Made by a program: the position numbers and the translations under genes. The notes under the pieces were generated by a model, which saw only the letters and a program-made list of their open reading frames with translations, was not told the DNA's origin and did no database searches. Positions 38,956 to 47,563 of a stretch of DNA of 64,000 nt are shown in pieces. The stretch spans positions 1 through 64,000 of the forward strand of contig JAUVZF010000001.1 in the NCBI GenBank assembly GCA_030602705.1, written 5' to 3'. Each line of letters starts with the position of its first letter. Positions within the stretch are counted from its first letter, which is position 1. Origin of the DNA: Planctomycetota bacterium. GTDB taxonomy: Bacteria; Planctomycetota; Phycisphaerae; FEN-1346.

Positions 38956-40320
38956 ATGACTGCGCAACGAATCCGCGGCAGGGCGAAGGCAAAGGGCGTG
39001 GCATTCCTCATCACCATCATCTTTGTGGCGCTGTTTGCCTCCATGGCGGTGGCACTGGCAACCACCTCCGACATGAACCTGCTCGTATCACGCAACCGGC
39101 TCGAAAGCAATCAGGCCGCCGCACTCGTTGAAACCGGGCTGCTTCTGGCCCAGAAGGAACTCGGCGGCGCCAAGGTCTCAGGAGCCAGCGCCGAGGCCGT
39201 GCACGCATCAATCGCCGCCCACCTGCGCTCTGTGTGGGAATCTTCCAACACCATCGACGCCAGCGCCATCGCCGCCGATTCCGGCGGCGTCGTGCTCCCG
39301 TCCATCACGTTGACACGCGCCGACGGGCGCACCGGCACCATCAGTCTGGTCATCACATCCGACGGCGGCGTCGACGACACGCCGACCATCGAGATCGCCT
39401 CCACCGGCAGGTTCGCTGGCGCCGTCCGGACCGCTTACTACGATCTCGGTATCCAGACCGGCCTCGCGGCCTTCCGCGACTACGGGGCCGTCAGCAAGTC
39501 GGGCGTCGTCATGAGGGACCGCGCCAGAATCGGGGGCGCCAACACCGCCGTCGAGGGCAGTGTCCTTTCCGCCAGCGACGACCCAACCGCCATCAACATG
39601 TACGACAACACTTGGCTTAGCGGCAACGCCGGCGTGACCAGCGAGAACTCCAGCATCAGCCTCGCCGACAATGCCAGCATCGGCGGCGAACAGGTCATCG
39701 GTGTCAACGAGCCCGAGTGGCCCGAAATCGACACCTCCGGCTTCCAGCAGTACGTCGAGGAAATCGTCACAGGCGACGTCAGCGGAGACCAGACGCTTCA
39801 CAACATCCGCATCCCCGCCGGCACCAATCCCACCTTCGACGGCAACATCAACATCTACGGCGTCATCTACGTCGAATCGCCCAACGTGGTCACGTTCCAG
39901 GGGAACACCAATATCGTCGGGATGATCGTTACGGAAGAGCCCCCTGTCGAGAACTTCAGCGTAAACAAGATTCTGTTCAAGGGCGACCTCACCGTCTCCG
40001 GAGTGGAAAACCTACCGGACCAGGACCGCTACGACGGCCTGCGCGACCAGACGGGAACCTTCATGCTGGCCCCCGGCTTCCGGGCAAAGTTCAAGAACAA
40101 CTTCAGCACGATCCCCGGCGTCGTGGCCGCAGGACAACTCCGATTCGTCGGCAACGCCAACGGAACCGTCCGCGGCGGACTCCTGAACCTGAGCAACGCC
40201 CCCCTCGTGCTCAAGGACTACGCCAGCCTGACCATCGACAAGCAGAACGCCGACCCGAGCCCCGCCGGGTTCGGAAGCGGATACTCGCTCGTCTGCGTCA
40301 CCGGATCTTACAAGGACTGA
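38956..40320 (+). CDS. PilX-type surface pilus protein, copy 1
   Basis: 454 residues. N-terminus MTAQRIRGRAKAKGVAFLITIIFVALF and then S-R-N-R-L-E-S-N-Q-A-A-A-L-V-E-T-G, as in PilX-type proteins (hydrophobic segment without the GFT signal). The middle and C-terminus are a long repetitive beta region (N-I-R-I-P-A-G-T-N-P-T-F-D-G-N-I-N-I-Y-G-V-I-Y-V-E-S-P-N-V), as in polymer-forming beta-helix proteins. Shine-Dalgarno AAGGAGG. Exported and probably displayed. Confidence 0.7.
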   Translation: MTAQRIRGRAKAKGVAFLITIIFVALFASMAVALATTSDMNLLVSRNRLESNQAAALVETGLLLAQKELGGAKVSGASAEAVHASIAAHLRSVWESSNTIDASAIAADSGGVVLPSITLTRADGRTGTISLVITSDGGVDDTPTIEIASTGRFAGAVRTAYYDLGIQTGLAAFRDYGAVSKSGVVMRDRARIGGANTAVEGSVLSASDDPTAINMYDNTWLSGNAGVTSENSSISLADNASIGGEQVIGVNEPEWPEIDTSGFQQYVEEIVTGDVSGDQTLHNIRIPAGTNPTFDGNINIYGVIYVESPNVVTFQGNTNIVGMIVTEEPPVENFSVNKILFKGDLTVSGVENLPDQDRYDGLRDQTGTFMLAPGFRAKFKNNFSTIPGVVAAGQLRFVGNANGTVRGGLLNLSNAPLVLKDYASLTIDKQNADPSPAGFGSGYSLVCVTGSYKD

Positions 40321-40397
40321 AACAAGCGATGTCCCGCCCCGACAAACAGTGGTTCCGTGACGCCCTCGCGGGCAACGTGAAAAAAGGAGGACGAACC

Positions 40398-41756
40398 ATG
40401 ACTGCGCAGCGAATCCGCGGTAGGGCGGAGGCAAAGGGCGTGGCATTCCTGATCATCATCATCTTTGTGGCGCTTTTTGCCTGCATGGCAGTGGCACTGG
40501 CAACCACCTCCGACATGAACATGCTCGTATCACGCAACCGGCTCGAAAGCAATCAGGCCGCCACACTCGTTGAAACCGGGCTGCTTCTGGCCCAGAAGGA
40601 ACTCGGGGGGGCCCAAATCGCAGGAACCAACGCCGAGGCCGTGCACACATCAATCGCCGCCCACCTGCGATCCCTGTGGGCATCTTCCAGCACCGTCGAC
40701 GCCGGCGCCATCGCCGACGATGCCGGCGGCGTCGTGCTCCCCCCCATTACGTTGACCCGCGCCGACGGACGCACCGGCACCATCAGCCTGGTTATCACAT
40801 CCGACGGCGGCGTCGACGACACGCCGACCATCGAAATCGCCTCCACCGGCAGGTTCGGCAAGGCCGTCCGGACCGCCTACTACGACCTGGGTGTCGATAG
40901 CGCCATGTTCAACGCCTACGGCATCGTCACGAGGTCAAAGATCGTCATGACGGACAGCGCCACGATTCAGGGGGCCAACAACGACCGGGAGGGCGGTATC
41001 CTGTCGACCACCACGTCTGTGACCCGCGCCATCGACATGAGCGGCAGCGCCAGCATCAGCGGAGACGCCGCAGCCACCAACCCCGATGCGGAGATCAGAA
41101 CCAGCGAGGATGCCAACGTCGGCGGCTCCAAGATCACCGGAGCCCCCGAACCCCCGTGGCCGACCGTCCAGACCGCCGATTTCGAGCAATACGTCGAGGA
41201 AGTCGTCGTCGGCGATGTCAGCAACACGACGCTTCACAACATCCGCATCCCCGCCGGCACCAATCCCACCTTCAGCGGCAACGTCAACCTCTACGGCGTG
41301 GTTTACATCGAGTCGCCGAACATCGTCACCTTCGAGGGGAACACAAACATCTGTGGCATCATCGTCGCCGAGGAACCCGCCGTCGAGAACCTGGAAATCA
41401 ACCAGATCCTGTTCGCCGGCAACCTCAGCGCCTCCGGGGTCCAGAACCTGCCGGCCGAAAGCCGCTATGACGGACTCCGGGACGAGACCGGCTCGTTTCT
41501 TCTGGCCCCCGGTTACTCTGCCGAATTCTCAGGCAATTTCAGCACCATCGGCGGGTGCATGGTGGCCGGCAAGTTCGTCTTCCGCGGAAACGCCGCCGGC
41601 ACCATCGGCGGCACCATCATAAACCTCAACGACTCGGTCGTCGAACTCAAAGGCAACGCCAACCTGACCATCGATAAGAACGCTGCGGACCCGCACCCCG
41701 CCGGCCTCAGCGAGGCGTACGCCTTGGTCTGCGTCAGGGGATCTTACAGGGAGTAA
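40398..41756 (+). CDS. PilX-type surface pilus protein, copy 2
   Basis: 452 residues, closely related to the gene before it over its whole length, including the leader DNA (AAGGAGGACGAACCATGAC is shared). Highest similarity is in the first ~165 residues and in the beta region; the middle (residues ~170-250) has diverged (R-S-K-I-V-M-T-D-S-A-T-I-Q-G-A-N). A tandem duplication, giving two variants of one surface component. Confidence 0.7.
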   Translation: MTAQRIRGRAEAKGVAFLIIIIFVALFACMAVALATTSDMNMLVSRNRLESNQAATLVETGLLLAQKELGGAQIAGTNAEAVHTSIAAHLRSLWASSSTVDAGAIADDAGGVVLPPITLTRADGRTGTISLVITSDGGVDDTPTIEIASTGRFGKAVRTAYYDLGVDSAMFNAYGIVTRSKIVMTDSATIQGANNDREGGILSTTTSVTRAIDMSGSASISGDAAATNPDAEIRTSEDANVGGSKITGAPEPPWPTVQTADFEQYVEEVVVGDVSNTTLHNIRIPAGTNPTFSGNVNLYGVVYIESPNIVTFEGNTNICGIIVAEEPAVENLEINQILFAGNLSASGVQNLPAESRYDGLRDETGSFLLAPGYSAEFSGNFSTIGGCMVAGKFVFRGNAAGTIGGTIINLNDSVVELKGNANLTIDKNAADPHPAGLSEAYALVCVRGSYRE

Positions 41757-41759
41757 CCC

Positions 41760-42737
41760 ATGCGATACCTACACTCAAGAACTACCGGCTTCACGATAGC
41801 CGAACTGCTCATCGCGATGGCGCTGATGGCACTGCTTCTGTCGGCCATCGCCTATGGCATGTACAGCGCCGAGACCAGCAGCGACTACAACACCAGGAAA
41901 TCGGAACTCGTGACCCGCGCGCGCGGCGTTCTCGACCGCATCGCGTCCGACGTGTGGCGCGCCGACGCCACCCTCACGTCCGCCGACCACAGCGCGGTCA
42001 ACATCATGTTCGCCAGGCGCCTGCCAGGCGGCGGAGAAGAGACGGTCTGGCGCCAGTATCGAAAAGAGCAGGTTGGCGGCCAGTGGGTCATCAAGGTCTA
42101 CGAAGACGACAGCCCCATCGCGCTGCCCCCCGCAACCCCTTCGAGCAGCGCCACCGGCGCCGTCCTCACACCCAACGTCAAGACGTTCGACGTGTGGTCC
42201 GAGATCACCTCGTCACGCACCATCACCGAGACCCTCTCCTGCCGCATCACCGCCACCATCGGACCGAACGTCGGCAACACCTTCACCATCCCGATGGAAG
42301 AAGGCCCCTACGTCATGAAACTCTCCCAGACCCAGTACAACGACCGTCCTCCCGTAGAGTGCGTCGACTATGTGCCGAGACCCGAATACGAGCCCGACGA
42401 CAACCCCAACGTCTACTGGCTGTGTATGGAAGACGCCCAGGCCCCCCCCGTTGCCCTCCCGAACGCAGACTGGGACCACAACGATTTCATGCTCAAGGTC
42501 ACCGAGGGGGCCCACCAGGTCCAAATGGAAGTCCACTGGGGTACGGCTGCCTACGACCGCGACGTCATGGGCCCCGACGGCGAACTCCTCTACGGCGACC
42601 TCGGCGGCACACACACCTACACCTACGTGCCCTATTGTGCGGATAGCGACAAGGTCCGCATCGAACTCGAACTCCAGAACGGCAACGTCGAGACCGGCGC
42701 GACCATTACCGCCACCCAGCGCAAGTCGCTGTTCTGA
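41760..42737 (+). CDS. Prepilin-like protein, PilW/PilJ type
   Basis: 325 residues. T-T-G-F-T-I-A-E-L-L-I-A-M-A-L-M-A-L-L-L-S-A-I-A-Y-G: a classic prepilin signal with Glu+5. The C-terminal domain is large (~290 residues), beta-rich and acidic, a size typical of PilW-like minor pilins. Last gene of the operon; tandem terminators follow within 150 bases. Confidence 0.85.
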   Translation: MRYLHSRTTGFTIAELLIAMALMALLLSAIAYGMYSAETSSDYNTRKSELVTRARGVLDRIASDVWRADATLTSADHSAVNIMFARRLPGGGEETVWRQYRKEQVGGQWVIKVYEDDSPIALPPATPSSSATGAVLTPNVKTFDVWSEITSSRTITETLSCRITATIGPNVGNTFTIPMEEGPYVMKLSQTQYNDRPPVECVDYVPRPEYEPDDNPNVYWLCMEDAQAPPVALPNADWDHNDFMLKVTEGAHQVQMEVHWGTAAYDRDVMGPDGELLYGDLGGTHTYTYVPYCADSDKVRIELELQNGNVETGATITATQRKSLF

Positions 42738-42852
42738 CCTGCATGTGCCACCCTGGCACGGCTACAGCCGCGCCGGGTGGCACGGCATCCGTACGGAGGC
42801 CGTGAGTTTTGCGCGGCGCCTCTCCCCACCCACCGCGCCGTCCCGCGTGTGC

Positions 42853-42883
42853 CACGGCCGGCCTTGTCCGGCCGTGCGTTTTT
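42853..42883 (+). terminator. Terminator 1 of the pilus operon
   Basis: CACGGCCGG (42853-42861) pairs with CCGGCCGTG (42868-42876), loop CCTTGT, followed by CGTTTTT. Strong GC stem and T run. Confidence 0.88.
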
Positions 42884-42907
42884 CGAGCCCCCCTGCCCAC
42901 CGTGTGC

Positions 42908-42937
42908 CACGGCCGGTCTTGTCCGGCCGTGCGTTTT
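42908..42937 (+). terminator. Terminator 2 (near copy of terminator 1)
   Basis: Same stem CACGGCCGG / CCGGCCGTG with a TCTTGT loop and TTTT. The two copies, about 55 bases apart, insulate the CRISPR array from pilus transcription. Confidence 0.85.
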
Positions 42938-42967
42938 CCGAACCCCCGGCGCGCCGTGTCCTTCGCG

Positions 42968-43864
42968 GTTGTGGATTGACCGCGGGCTGGGGTTGGTTAC
43001 ACTCTATCTCCAGAAAGCCGCCGGCGAGGACCGCGTTGTGGATTGACCGCGGGCTGGGGTTGGTTACACTCGACGGCCTTGATCTTCGCCATCACCTGCG
43101 AGTTGTGGATTGACCGCGGGCTGGGGTTGGTTACACTGCGATGCGAGACGGACGTCTGGTACTGGCTGTTGTGGATTGACCGCGGGCTGGGGTTGGTTAC
43201 ACTCTATGCGATCAGGTTCGGGCGACCGCTAACGTTGTGGATTGACCGCGGGCTGGGGTTGGTTACACTGCCGGCCTGCGCGACGTGTCCGGACAACTCG
43301 TTGTGGATTGACCGCGGGCTGGGGTTGGTTACACTGCAGGTGGTTCTCGCATTGACGGCTCTATTGTTGTGGATTGACCGCGGGCTGGGGTTGGTTACAC
43401 TCGTGACGGCCGAAGGGGACGCGGCGGATAAGTTGTGGATTGACCGCGGGCTGGGGTTGGTTACACTCTCGCCCCATATCCACCTGTGGCCGCCGGAGTT
43501 GTGGATTGACCGCGGGCTGGGGTTGGTTACACTCGCCGGCGTCCGCGACCTCATCCCCGACTAGTTGTGGATTGACCGCGGGCTGGGGTTGGTTACACTA
43601 CATGGCCAAGGTTGTCGGCTGGTGGCATGAGTTGTGGATTGACCGCGGGCTGGGGTTGGTTACACTGCTCAACGGTGCGGACATCGGGGGCGTGACGTTG
43701 TGGATTGACCGCGGGCTAGGGTTGGTTACACTTGCGGATCCAGATCTTGTCCGAGTGCCCCATGTTGTGGATTGACCGCGGGCTGGGGTTGGTTACACTT
43801 TTGGCGCCCACGAAGTCGCCGCGCTGCTGTTGTGGATTGACCGCGGGCTGGGGTTGGTTACACT
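42968..43864 (+). CRISPR. Type II-C CRISPR array, 14 repeats, 13 spacers
   Basis: 36-bp repeats begin GTTGTGGATTGACC and end GGTTACACT. 13 are identical; the 12th (43697-43732) has G to A at position 22. Spacers are 29-31 bp (nine of 30, three of 31 and one of 29). The start GTTGT marks the + strand as the crRNA strand, opposite to cas9. Each repeat contains TTGACC, 16 bases, TACACT, a promoter-like pair. Spacers 1 (43004-43034) and 2 (43071-43101) resemble the ERF gene at 22.9-24.1 kb. No other spacer matched this window by eye. Confidence 0.98.
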
Positions 43865-43912
43865 AGTTGGCCCGTAAGTCGTGTGAGGCCGGGCAGTTGC
43901 TGCGACCGGAGT

Positions 43913-44038
43913 CTAGAAAAGTTCCAGTTGTCGCGGCTGCTGCTCGGTCGGTTTGCGCCTTTTTCCCCCAAAAACACGCATCCTTTCATACTGTTTGTCC
44001 GTGATGCGAATCAGGCGCACCTCGCCCTCCAGTGGCAC
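43913..44038 (-). pseudogene. cas2: Remnant of cas2: last ~41 codons
   Basis: On the minus strand: V-P-L-E-G-E-V-R-L-I-R-I-T-D-K-Q-Y-E-R-M-R-V-F-G-G and an ending R-Q-L-E-L-F-stop (TAG 43913-43915). E-G-x-V-R...I-T-x-x-Q-Y/F-E-R-M and the Q-L-E-L-F end are typical of type II-C Cas2 proteins. There is no start or N-terminal half (with its catalytic Asp). It lies where cas2 belongs, between cas9/cas1 and the array. Confidence 0.72.
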
Positions 44039-44049
44039 CCGGCCGACCT

Positions 44050-44136
44050 TTCGCCTTCGCGGCGGACGGTGAGCGACCCCTGGTCGATGGCCAAGTGGTT
44101 GCCCTTGCCCGAGATTTCGATGGTGCGCTTAATCAT
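44050..44136 (-). pseudogene. cas1: Remnant of cas1: first ~29 codons
   Basis: ATG at 44134-44136, inside the final codons of cas9 as in intact II-C operons. M-I-K-R-T-I-E-I-S-G-K-G-N-H-L-A-I-D-Q-G-S-L-T-V-R-R-E-G-E resembles the first strands of type II-C Cas1. Similarity ends after G-E, and within ~12 bases the cas2 ending starts in another frame. The frame itself stops 12 codons later. Confidence 0.72.
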
Positions 44137-47100
44137 GGCACGGGAGAACGCGGCCTATGGGGTCCACGGTAACCTTCTGCGTTTGGTACTTACGCAGCGT
44201 GTCCCACGGCCCGATGAGTACGCGAGTGTCCTTGTCTTCAGGTTGGGCCTTGGCCGCAGTGTGCAGGCGGAAGACGACGACCGGACTGCTCACGGAGATA
44301 TTCTGCACGCGGTAGAGCCGAACTTCCCCGGTCTTCCTGTCGGTCAAATAGGCCATGTCGTTGATGGAGAGGGAGAAGACAAACTTGGAGCCATCGGGCA
44401 CGCTTGGCTTGCCATGCTGCCCCGCGCGGTCCACGACGGGCATCCCTTTGCGCAGGCGTTCGTAAGCCTCAAAGCGCGAAACACAGCGTCCCGTCCACTT
44501 GCCGTCGGGCGTCTCGTAGATTTCCACGTGATGGTTGGCGCCGGGCTTGACGAACTTGGCGGGCTTGCCCGATACCTTGCGTATGGGAATGGCGGTGTTC
44601 TCCAAGGTCGTGATCCGCACGCGCTTGATGGGAACACCCGATGGCATGGTGAGTGCCGGTTCCGTCAGCACGTTGCCAAACGCGCCGCTCCCCTTCTCCT
44701 CGATGCCGCGCTCAGCCAGGCGGTCGCGCACGATCTGTTGAATCACCGGATCGCGGACGCGTTGCACCATGGCGCGGGTGAGGCGTTCGACGGGCACGCG
44801 GTAGGCGTACGTGTCCGCTTGGGTGGTGGGCCCATAGCCCGTGTCCTCGTGCAATCCGCCACGCAGTTTCCGGTGCGCGCGGTGGGAGACGTTGATCGCG
44901 TGGATGGCCTCGCGGACCTGGTCCCAGAACCCCTGCCACGGCGGCTGCATAGGCGCGTCTTTCGGGGCGTTGCCGACGACACCCGAAAGACGCTGAAGGT
45001 GGGAGCGAGTCGTCAGGGCGATCACGACGGCGTCGATGGCGTGGTAGCGGTGGTCGTCGCGGGACTTGCTGTAGTCGGTGCCCAGGACGCCGTACAGTCC
45101 CCAGTAGTGGCCGAGTTTGCTGGTGGTCTGGCCTTTGACGGGCCGCACCTCAACTCCGAGGCTTCTCAGGTAGCGCATGGCCAATTGGCTGGCGTAGCGG
45201 GTGTCGTTGAGTTGGCGATTCGCGAAATTGTCGAACTCGACCTCCTTGACGGTGAAGCGGCGGCGTTTCTTCCACGGCAGGCGCTTGGCCCGCTGAAGGA
45301 TGCCCTCGAATTCCGGCGTGTCGTGGTACGCCTCGTAGGGTGTGCGGTTGCCCTTGTCGCGGTTGACCTCGGCACCGTAGCACAGGGTCTTGTTCAGGTA
45401 GGAATCGTCGAGGCTGCGGTCGAGGGGGTAGATGTGTTCGATCTGGACTTCGGGCGACAACAACTTCGTCTTCGGGATATTCTTGCCGGTATAGACGCAC
45501 AGCCCCCCGCACTCCTCCCAAAGACGGTACTTGATGACGTCCTGCCGGGAGGGATTGGGAATGTTGAACTCGGCGACGAGGCGGTCGCGGATTGCGTCGT
45601 TCTCCTTCCGGCGGCGGACGTTGTCGAAGAAGATGTCGCGCCGCCGCTCCCTGCTGTGCTTCATGTCGCGCGCCAGTTCCACCACGATCTCCTCCGCCGT
45701 GCCGTACTGGCGGACCAGGGCGTTGACGACCTTGCGCGTCTCGGTAAGTGCGCGGCGGACAAGAGGGTTCGTCAGGTTCTGGATAACGTCTGCGGCCGCC
45801 GGCAGGCGGTCGAACGTGGCCACGGGCGGCGCGAGTTCGTAGCCGGCCAGGGCCTTGGCCTCGCTGACCACGTGGCCGGCGTCCGGGTCTTTGTCCGGGC
45901 ACAGTTTGCAGCAGCGCTCGTCGCACGCGTGATCCGGTTCCAGGTAAGGCAGCATCTTGCGGATGGCCTTCAGGGAGACCCGCCGGTGGCCCTTCGGCGG
46001 CTTGATCTTCAGGAGTTGCCCGGCCTGGGCCTCGGTGCAGCCCCAGTCTTCGATGGCAAGGCGGCGCAGGTTTTCGGGGTCCTGCACGTCGGCCAGCGCG
46101 TCATACACCGCCTCGCGGGCGTCCTGTGTCAGACCGTCGTACCACTTCCGCAACGTCTTGTGCCGCAGGGCGGCCTCCACGCGGTTGCCCCAAAGGTAGT
46201 CGCGTTTGCCCTCGGTTTCGAGATTGAACGTCTCGGCGTCCTGGAGGCCGAGGTGCTTGCGTATGGCCGAGAACTTCATCTTGGTTTTGCTGCCGAGCGC
46301 ATCGGTCAACCTGGCCCGCTCGTCCGCCGACAGCGCCGTCGTCTCGCCCGAAGCGCGGACAACGCGCAGGTTGTTAATCTCCTGGACCATGCGGAACCGT
46401 TCCGCCAGCCAGTGCGCGCGTGGACAGCGCTTCTCGCCTTGCTCAAGTTCACACTCCCCGATGACTTCCGGGTCGAAGCGCAGTGGACGCTGGTAGAAGA
46501 TGGCATGGTGCACGCGGGCTTTCAGATCATCGCTCAGCAAGTCCGGGTGGTGCTTGGCCTGGGCCTCCCAGAGCAGGGCGAACTCGTCCTCGTACATGGC
46601 ACGGAGGGTGTACCGGCCACGCGTGCGCTGGTCATCATCGCTGGCGTGATTCTGTGCGGCCAGGCGCTTGGCGCGGTATTCGCCGAGGGTGCGGCAGCGT
46701 GCCTCTTGTATCTCTACTTGGAGAGCCCCCGCGTCCTTGGTGACCTTGTTGTCGTCCTCTGACTCGGTCTTGCGGTTCGACTTGAATCCGCGGCGCTGGC
46801 ACATGTGGTAAAGCGCGCGGCCAAACTCATGCGGCTCAAGGGCTTCATCGAGCCCCCGCGCACGGATCTCGTAGGGGTTCTGCTTCATCAGCGCCCTGAA
46901 AGCATCGCGGTCCTCAGGAACAAGCCCGCCTGCAGAAAGGATGCCGTGCAGCAGGCGCCGGCGCTGGCGGCGTCGGTAGACGACCCGGCGCTGGCTGCGC
47001 TTCTCGCGGCGCGTCTGGCCGGGGGCCTGCTCCTTCTTCTCATTCAGGTGCGGGACCCCTTCTGGGAACACCCGCACGCCCGCGCGGATGCGGCGGCCGT

Positions 47101-47185
47101 CGTCGAACGTGTCGCCGTCGGCGGCGATCATCGCCCAGCCGACCGAGTTGCTGCCCAAATCGAGTCCGAGTGTGTAGCGGGTCAT
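44129..47185 (-). CDS. cas9: Cas9 nuclease, type II-C, all catalytic motifs present
   Basis: 1018 residues from M-T-R-Y-T-L-G-L-D-L-G (AAGGGA signal; a 17-residue upstream extension is less likely). RuvC-I Asp at residue 9; Arg-rich bridge helix ~58-78; RuvC-II E-E-I-V-V-E-L-A-R-D (Glu near 503); HNH V-Q-I-E-H-I-Y-P-L-D (His near 584) with N-R-D-K-G-N; RuvC-III Y-H-A-I-D-A-V-V-I-A (His ~715, Asp ~718). The REC part has a C-D-E-R-C-C-K-L-C cluster (~421-429) that may bind zinc. Length is normal for II-C. RNA-guided DNA cutting should be intact, while cas1 and cas2 survive only as fragments. Confidence 0.97.
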   Translation of the reverse strand: MTRYTLGLDLGSNSVGWAMIAADGDTFDDGRRIRAGVRVFPEGVPHLNEKKEQAPGQTRREKRSQRRVVYRRRQRRRLLHGILSAGGLVPEDRDAFRALMKQNPYEIRARGLDEALEPHEFGRALYHMCQRRGFKSNRKTESEDDNKVTKDAGALQVEIQEARCRTLGEYRAKRLAAQNHASDDDQRTRGRYTLRAMYEDEFALLWEAQAKHHPDLLSDDLKARVHHAIFYQRPLRFDPEVIGECELEQGEKRCPRAHWLAERFRMVQEINNLRVVRASGETTALSADERARLTDALGSKTKMKFSAIRKHLGLQDAETFNLETEGKRDYLWGNRVEAALRHKTLRKWYDGLTQDAREAVYDALADVQDPENLRRLAIEDWGCTEAQAGQLLKIKPPKGHRRVSLKAIRKMLPYLEPDHACDERCCKLCPDKDPDAGHVVSEAKALAGYELAPPVATFDRLPAAADVIQNLTNPLVRRALTETRKVVNALVRQYGTAEEIVVELARDMKHSRERRRDIFFDNVRRRKENDAIRDRLVAEFNIPNPSRQDVIKYRLWEECGGLCVYTGKNIPKTKLLSPEVQIEHIYPLDRSLDDSYLNKTLCYGAEVNRDKGNRTPYEAYHDTPEFEGILQRAKRLPWKKRRRFTVKEVEFDNFANRQLNDTRYASQLAMRYLRSLGVEVRPVKGQTTSKLGHYWGLYGVLGTDYSKSRDDHRYHAIDAVVIALTTRSHLQRLSGVVGNAPKDAPMQPPWQGFWDQVREAIHAINVSHRAHRKLRGGLHEDTGYGPTTQADTYAYRVPVERLTRAMVQRVRDPVIQQIVRDRLAERGIEEKGSGAFGNVLTEPALTMPSGVPIKRVRITTLENTAIPIRKVSGKPAKFVKPGANHHVEIYETPDGKWTGRCVSRFEAYERLRKGMPVVDRAGQHGKPSVPDGSKFVFSLSINDMAYLTDRKTGEVRLYRVQNISVSSPVVVFRLHTAAKAQPEDKDTRVLIGPWDTLRKYQTQKVTVDPIGRVLPCHD

Positions 47186-47229
47186 GGCGGTCCCTTTCTT
47201 CCTGGCGTGCAAAAAAAGCAAAAATATTA

Positions 47230-47258
47230 TTGACATTCCCGGGGCGGTTGTCCATAGT
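47230..47258 (+). promoter_or_regulatory. tracrRNA promoter
   Basis: TTGACA (47230-47235), 17 bases, CATAGT (47253-47258). The expected start is near 47265, the first base of the anti-repeat. It lies between the divergent cas9 gene and the tracrRNA. Confidence 0.75.
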
Positions 47259-47264
47259 GTATGT

Positions 47265-47370
47265 GGGTGTAACCAACCCTGGTTCGCGGTCTTTTCACAC
47301 CAAGGCCCTCACGCTTTGGCGTGAGAGGATTCGCAGGCACCGCCGCCTCTTCGGAGGCGGCGTCCTTTTT
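47265..47370 (+). ncRNA. tracrRNA
   Basis: Anti-repeat at about 47265-47301 (GGTGTAACCAACCC then CGCGGTC and CACACC) complements the CRISPR repeat with a bulge in the centre and several mismatches, as expected. Then a 7-bp hairpin CTCACGC/GCGTGAG (47308-47314, 47319-47325), an unpaired AGGATTCGCAGGCA stretch, and a 9-bp hairpin closed by a UUCG loop, followed by T5. About 106 nt, a usual II-C length. Confidence 0.9.
47341..47370 (+). terminator. tracrRNA terminator
   Basis: CGCCGCCTC (47341-47349) pairs with GAGGCGGCG (47354-47362) around TTCG, followed by TCCTTTTT. Confidence 0.88.
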
Positions 47371-47443
47371 GGCCTTTGCCCCCCTTTCCCCGCCGCAGGC
47401 GGGCATTCGGCATTTGTCATTCGGCATTGGCTGTGCAAATACG

Positions 47444-47563
47444 CGCTCCCTTGCGGTCGCGGCTTGGAACGGGCCGTTGGCCGTTTGCCGCTTGCCGTTA
47501 CTCAATCTGTCGCCGTTCTCTGCGTTCCGCTCCCTTGCGGTCGCGGCTTGGAACGGGCCGTTG
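47444..47563. repeat. Direct repeat pair, 36 bp
   Basis: The segments 47444-47479 and 47528-47563 are the same over 36 bp (start CGCTCCCTTGCGGTCGCGG). The sequence between and around holds further degenerate GCCGTTGCCGTT-type copies. No gene here; 47371-48083 is entirely non-coding. Confidence 0.8.

Noticed and set aside
39717-40397. Extension of pilus copy 2 upstream to 39717
   Set aside because: The extra ~227 residues are Arg/His-rich shadow of copy 1 in another frame. The shared AAGGAGG and ATG at 40398 mark the real start.
43043-43775. Open frames across the CRISPR array (repeated L-W-I-D-R-G-L-G-L-V-T-L)
   Set aside because: They are translations of the 36-bp repeat and are interrupted by spacer length changes.
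43883-46762. A 959-residue + strand frame opposite cas9
   Set aside because: High GC gives long antisense frames; it has no family motifs while the minus strand encodes all Cas9 catalytic motifs.
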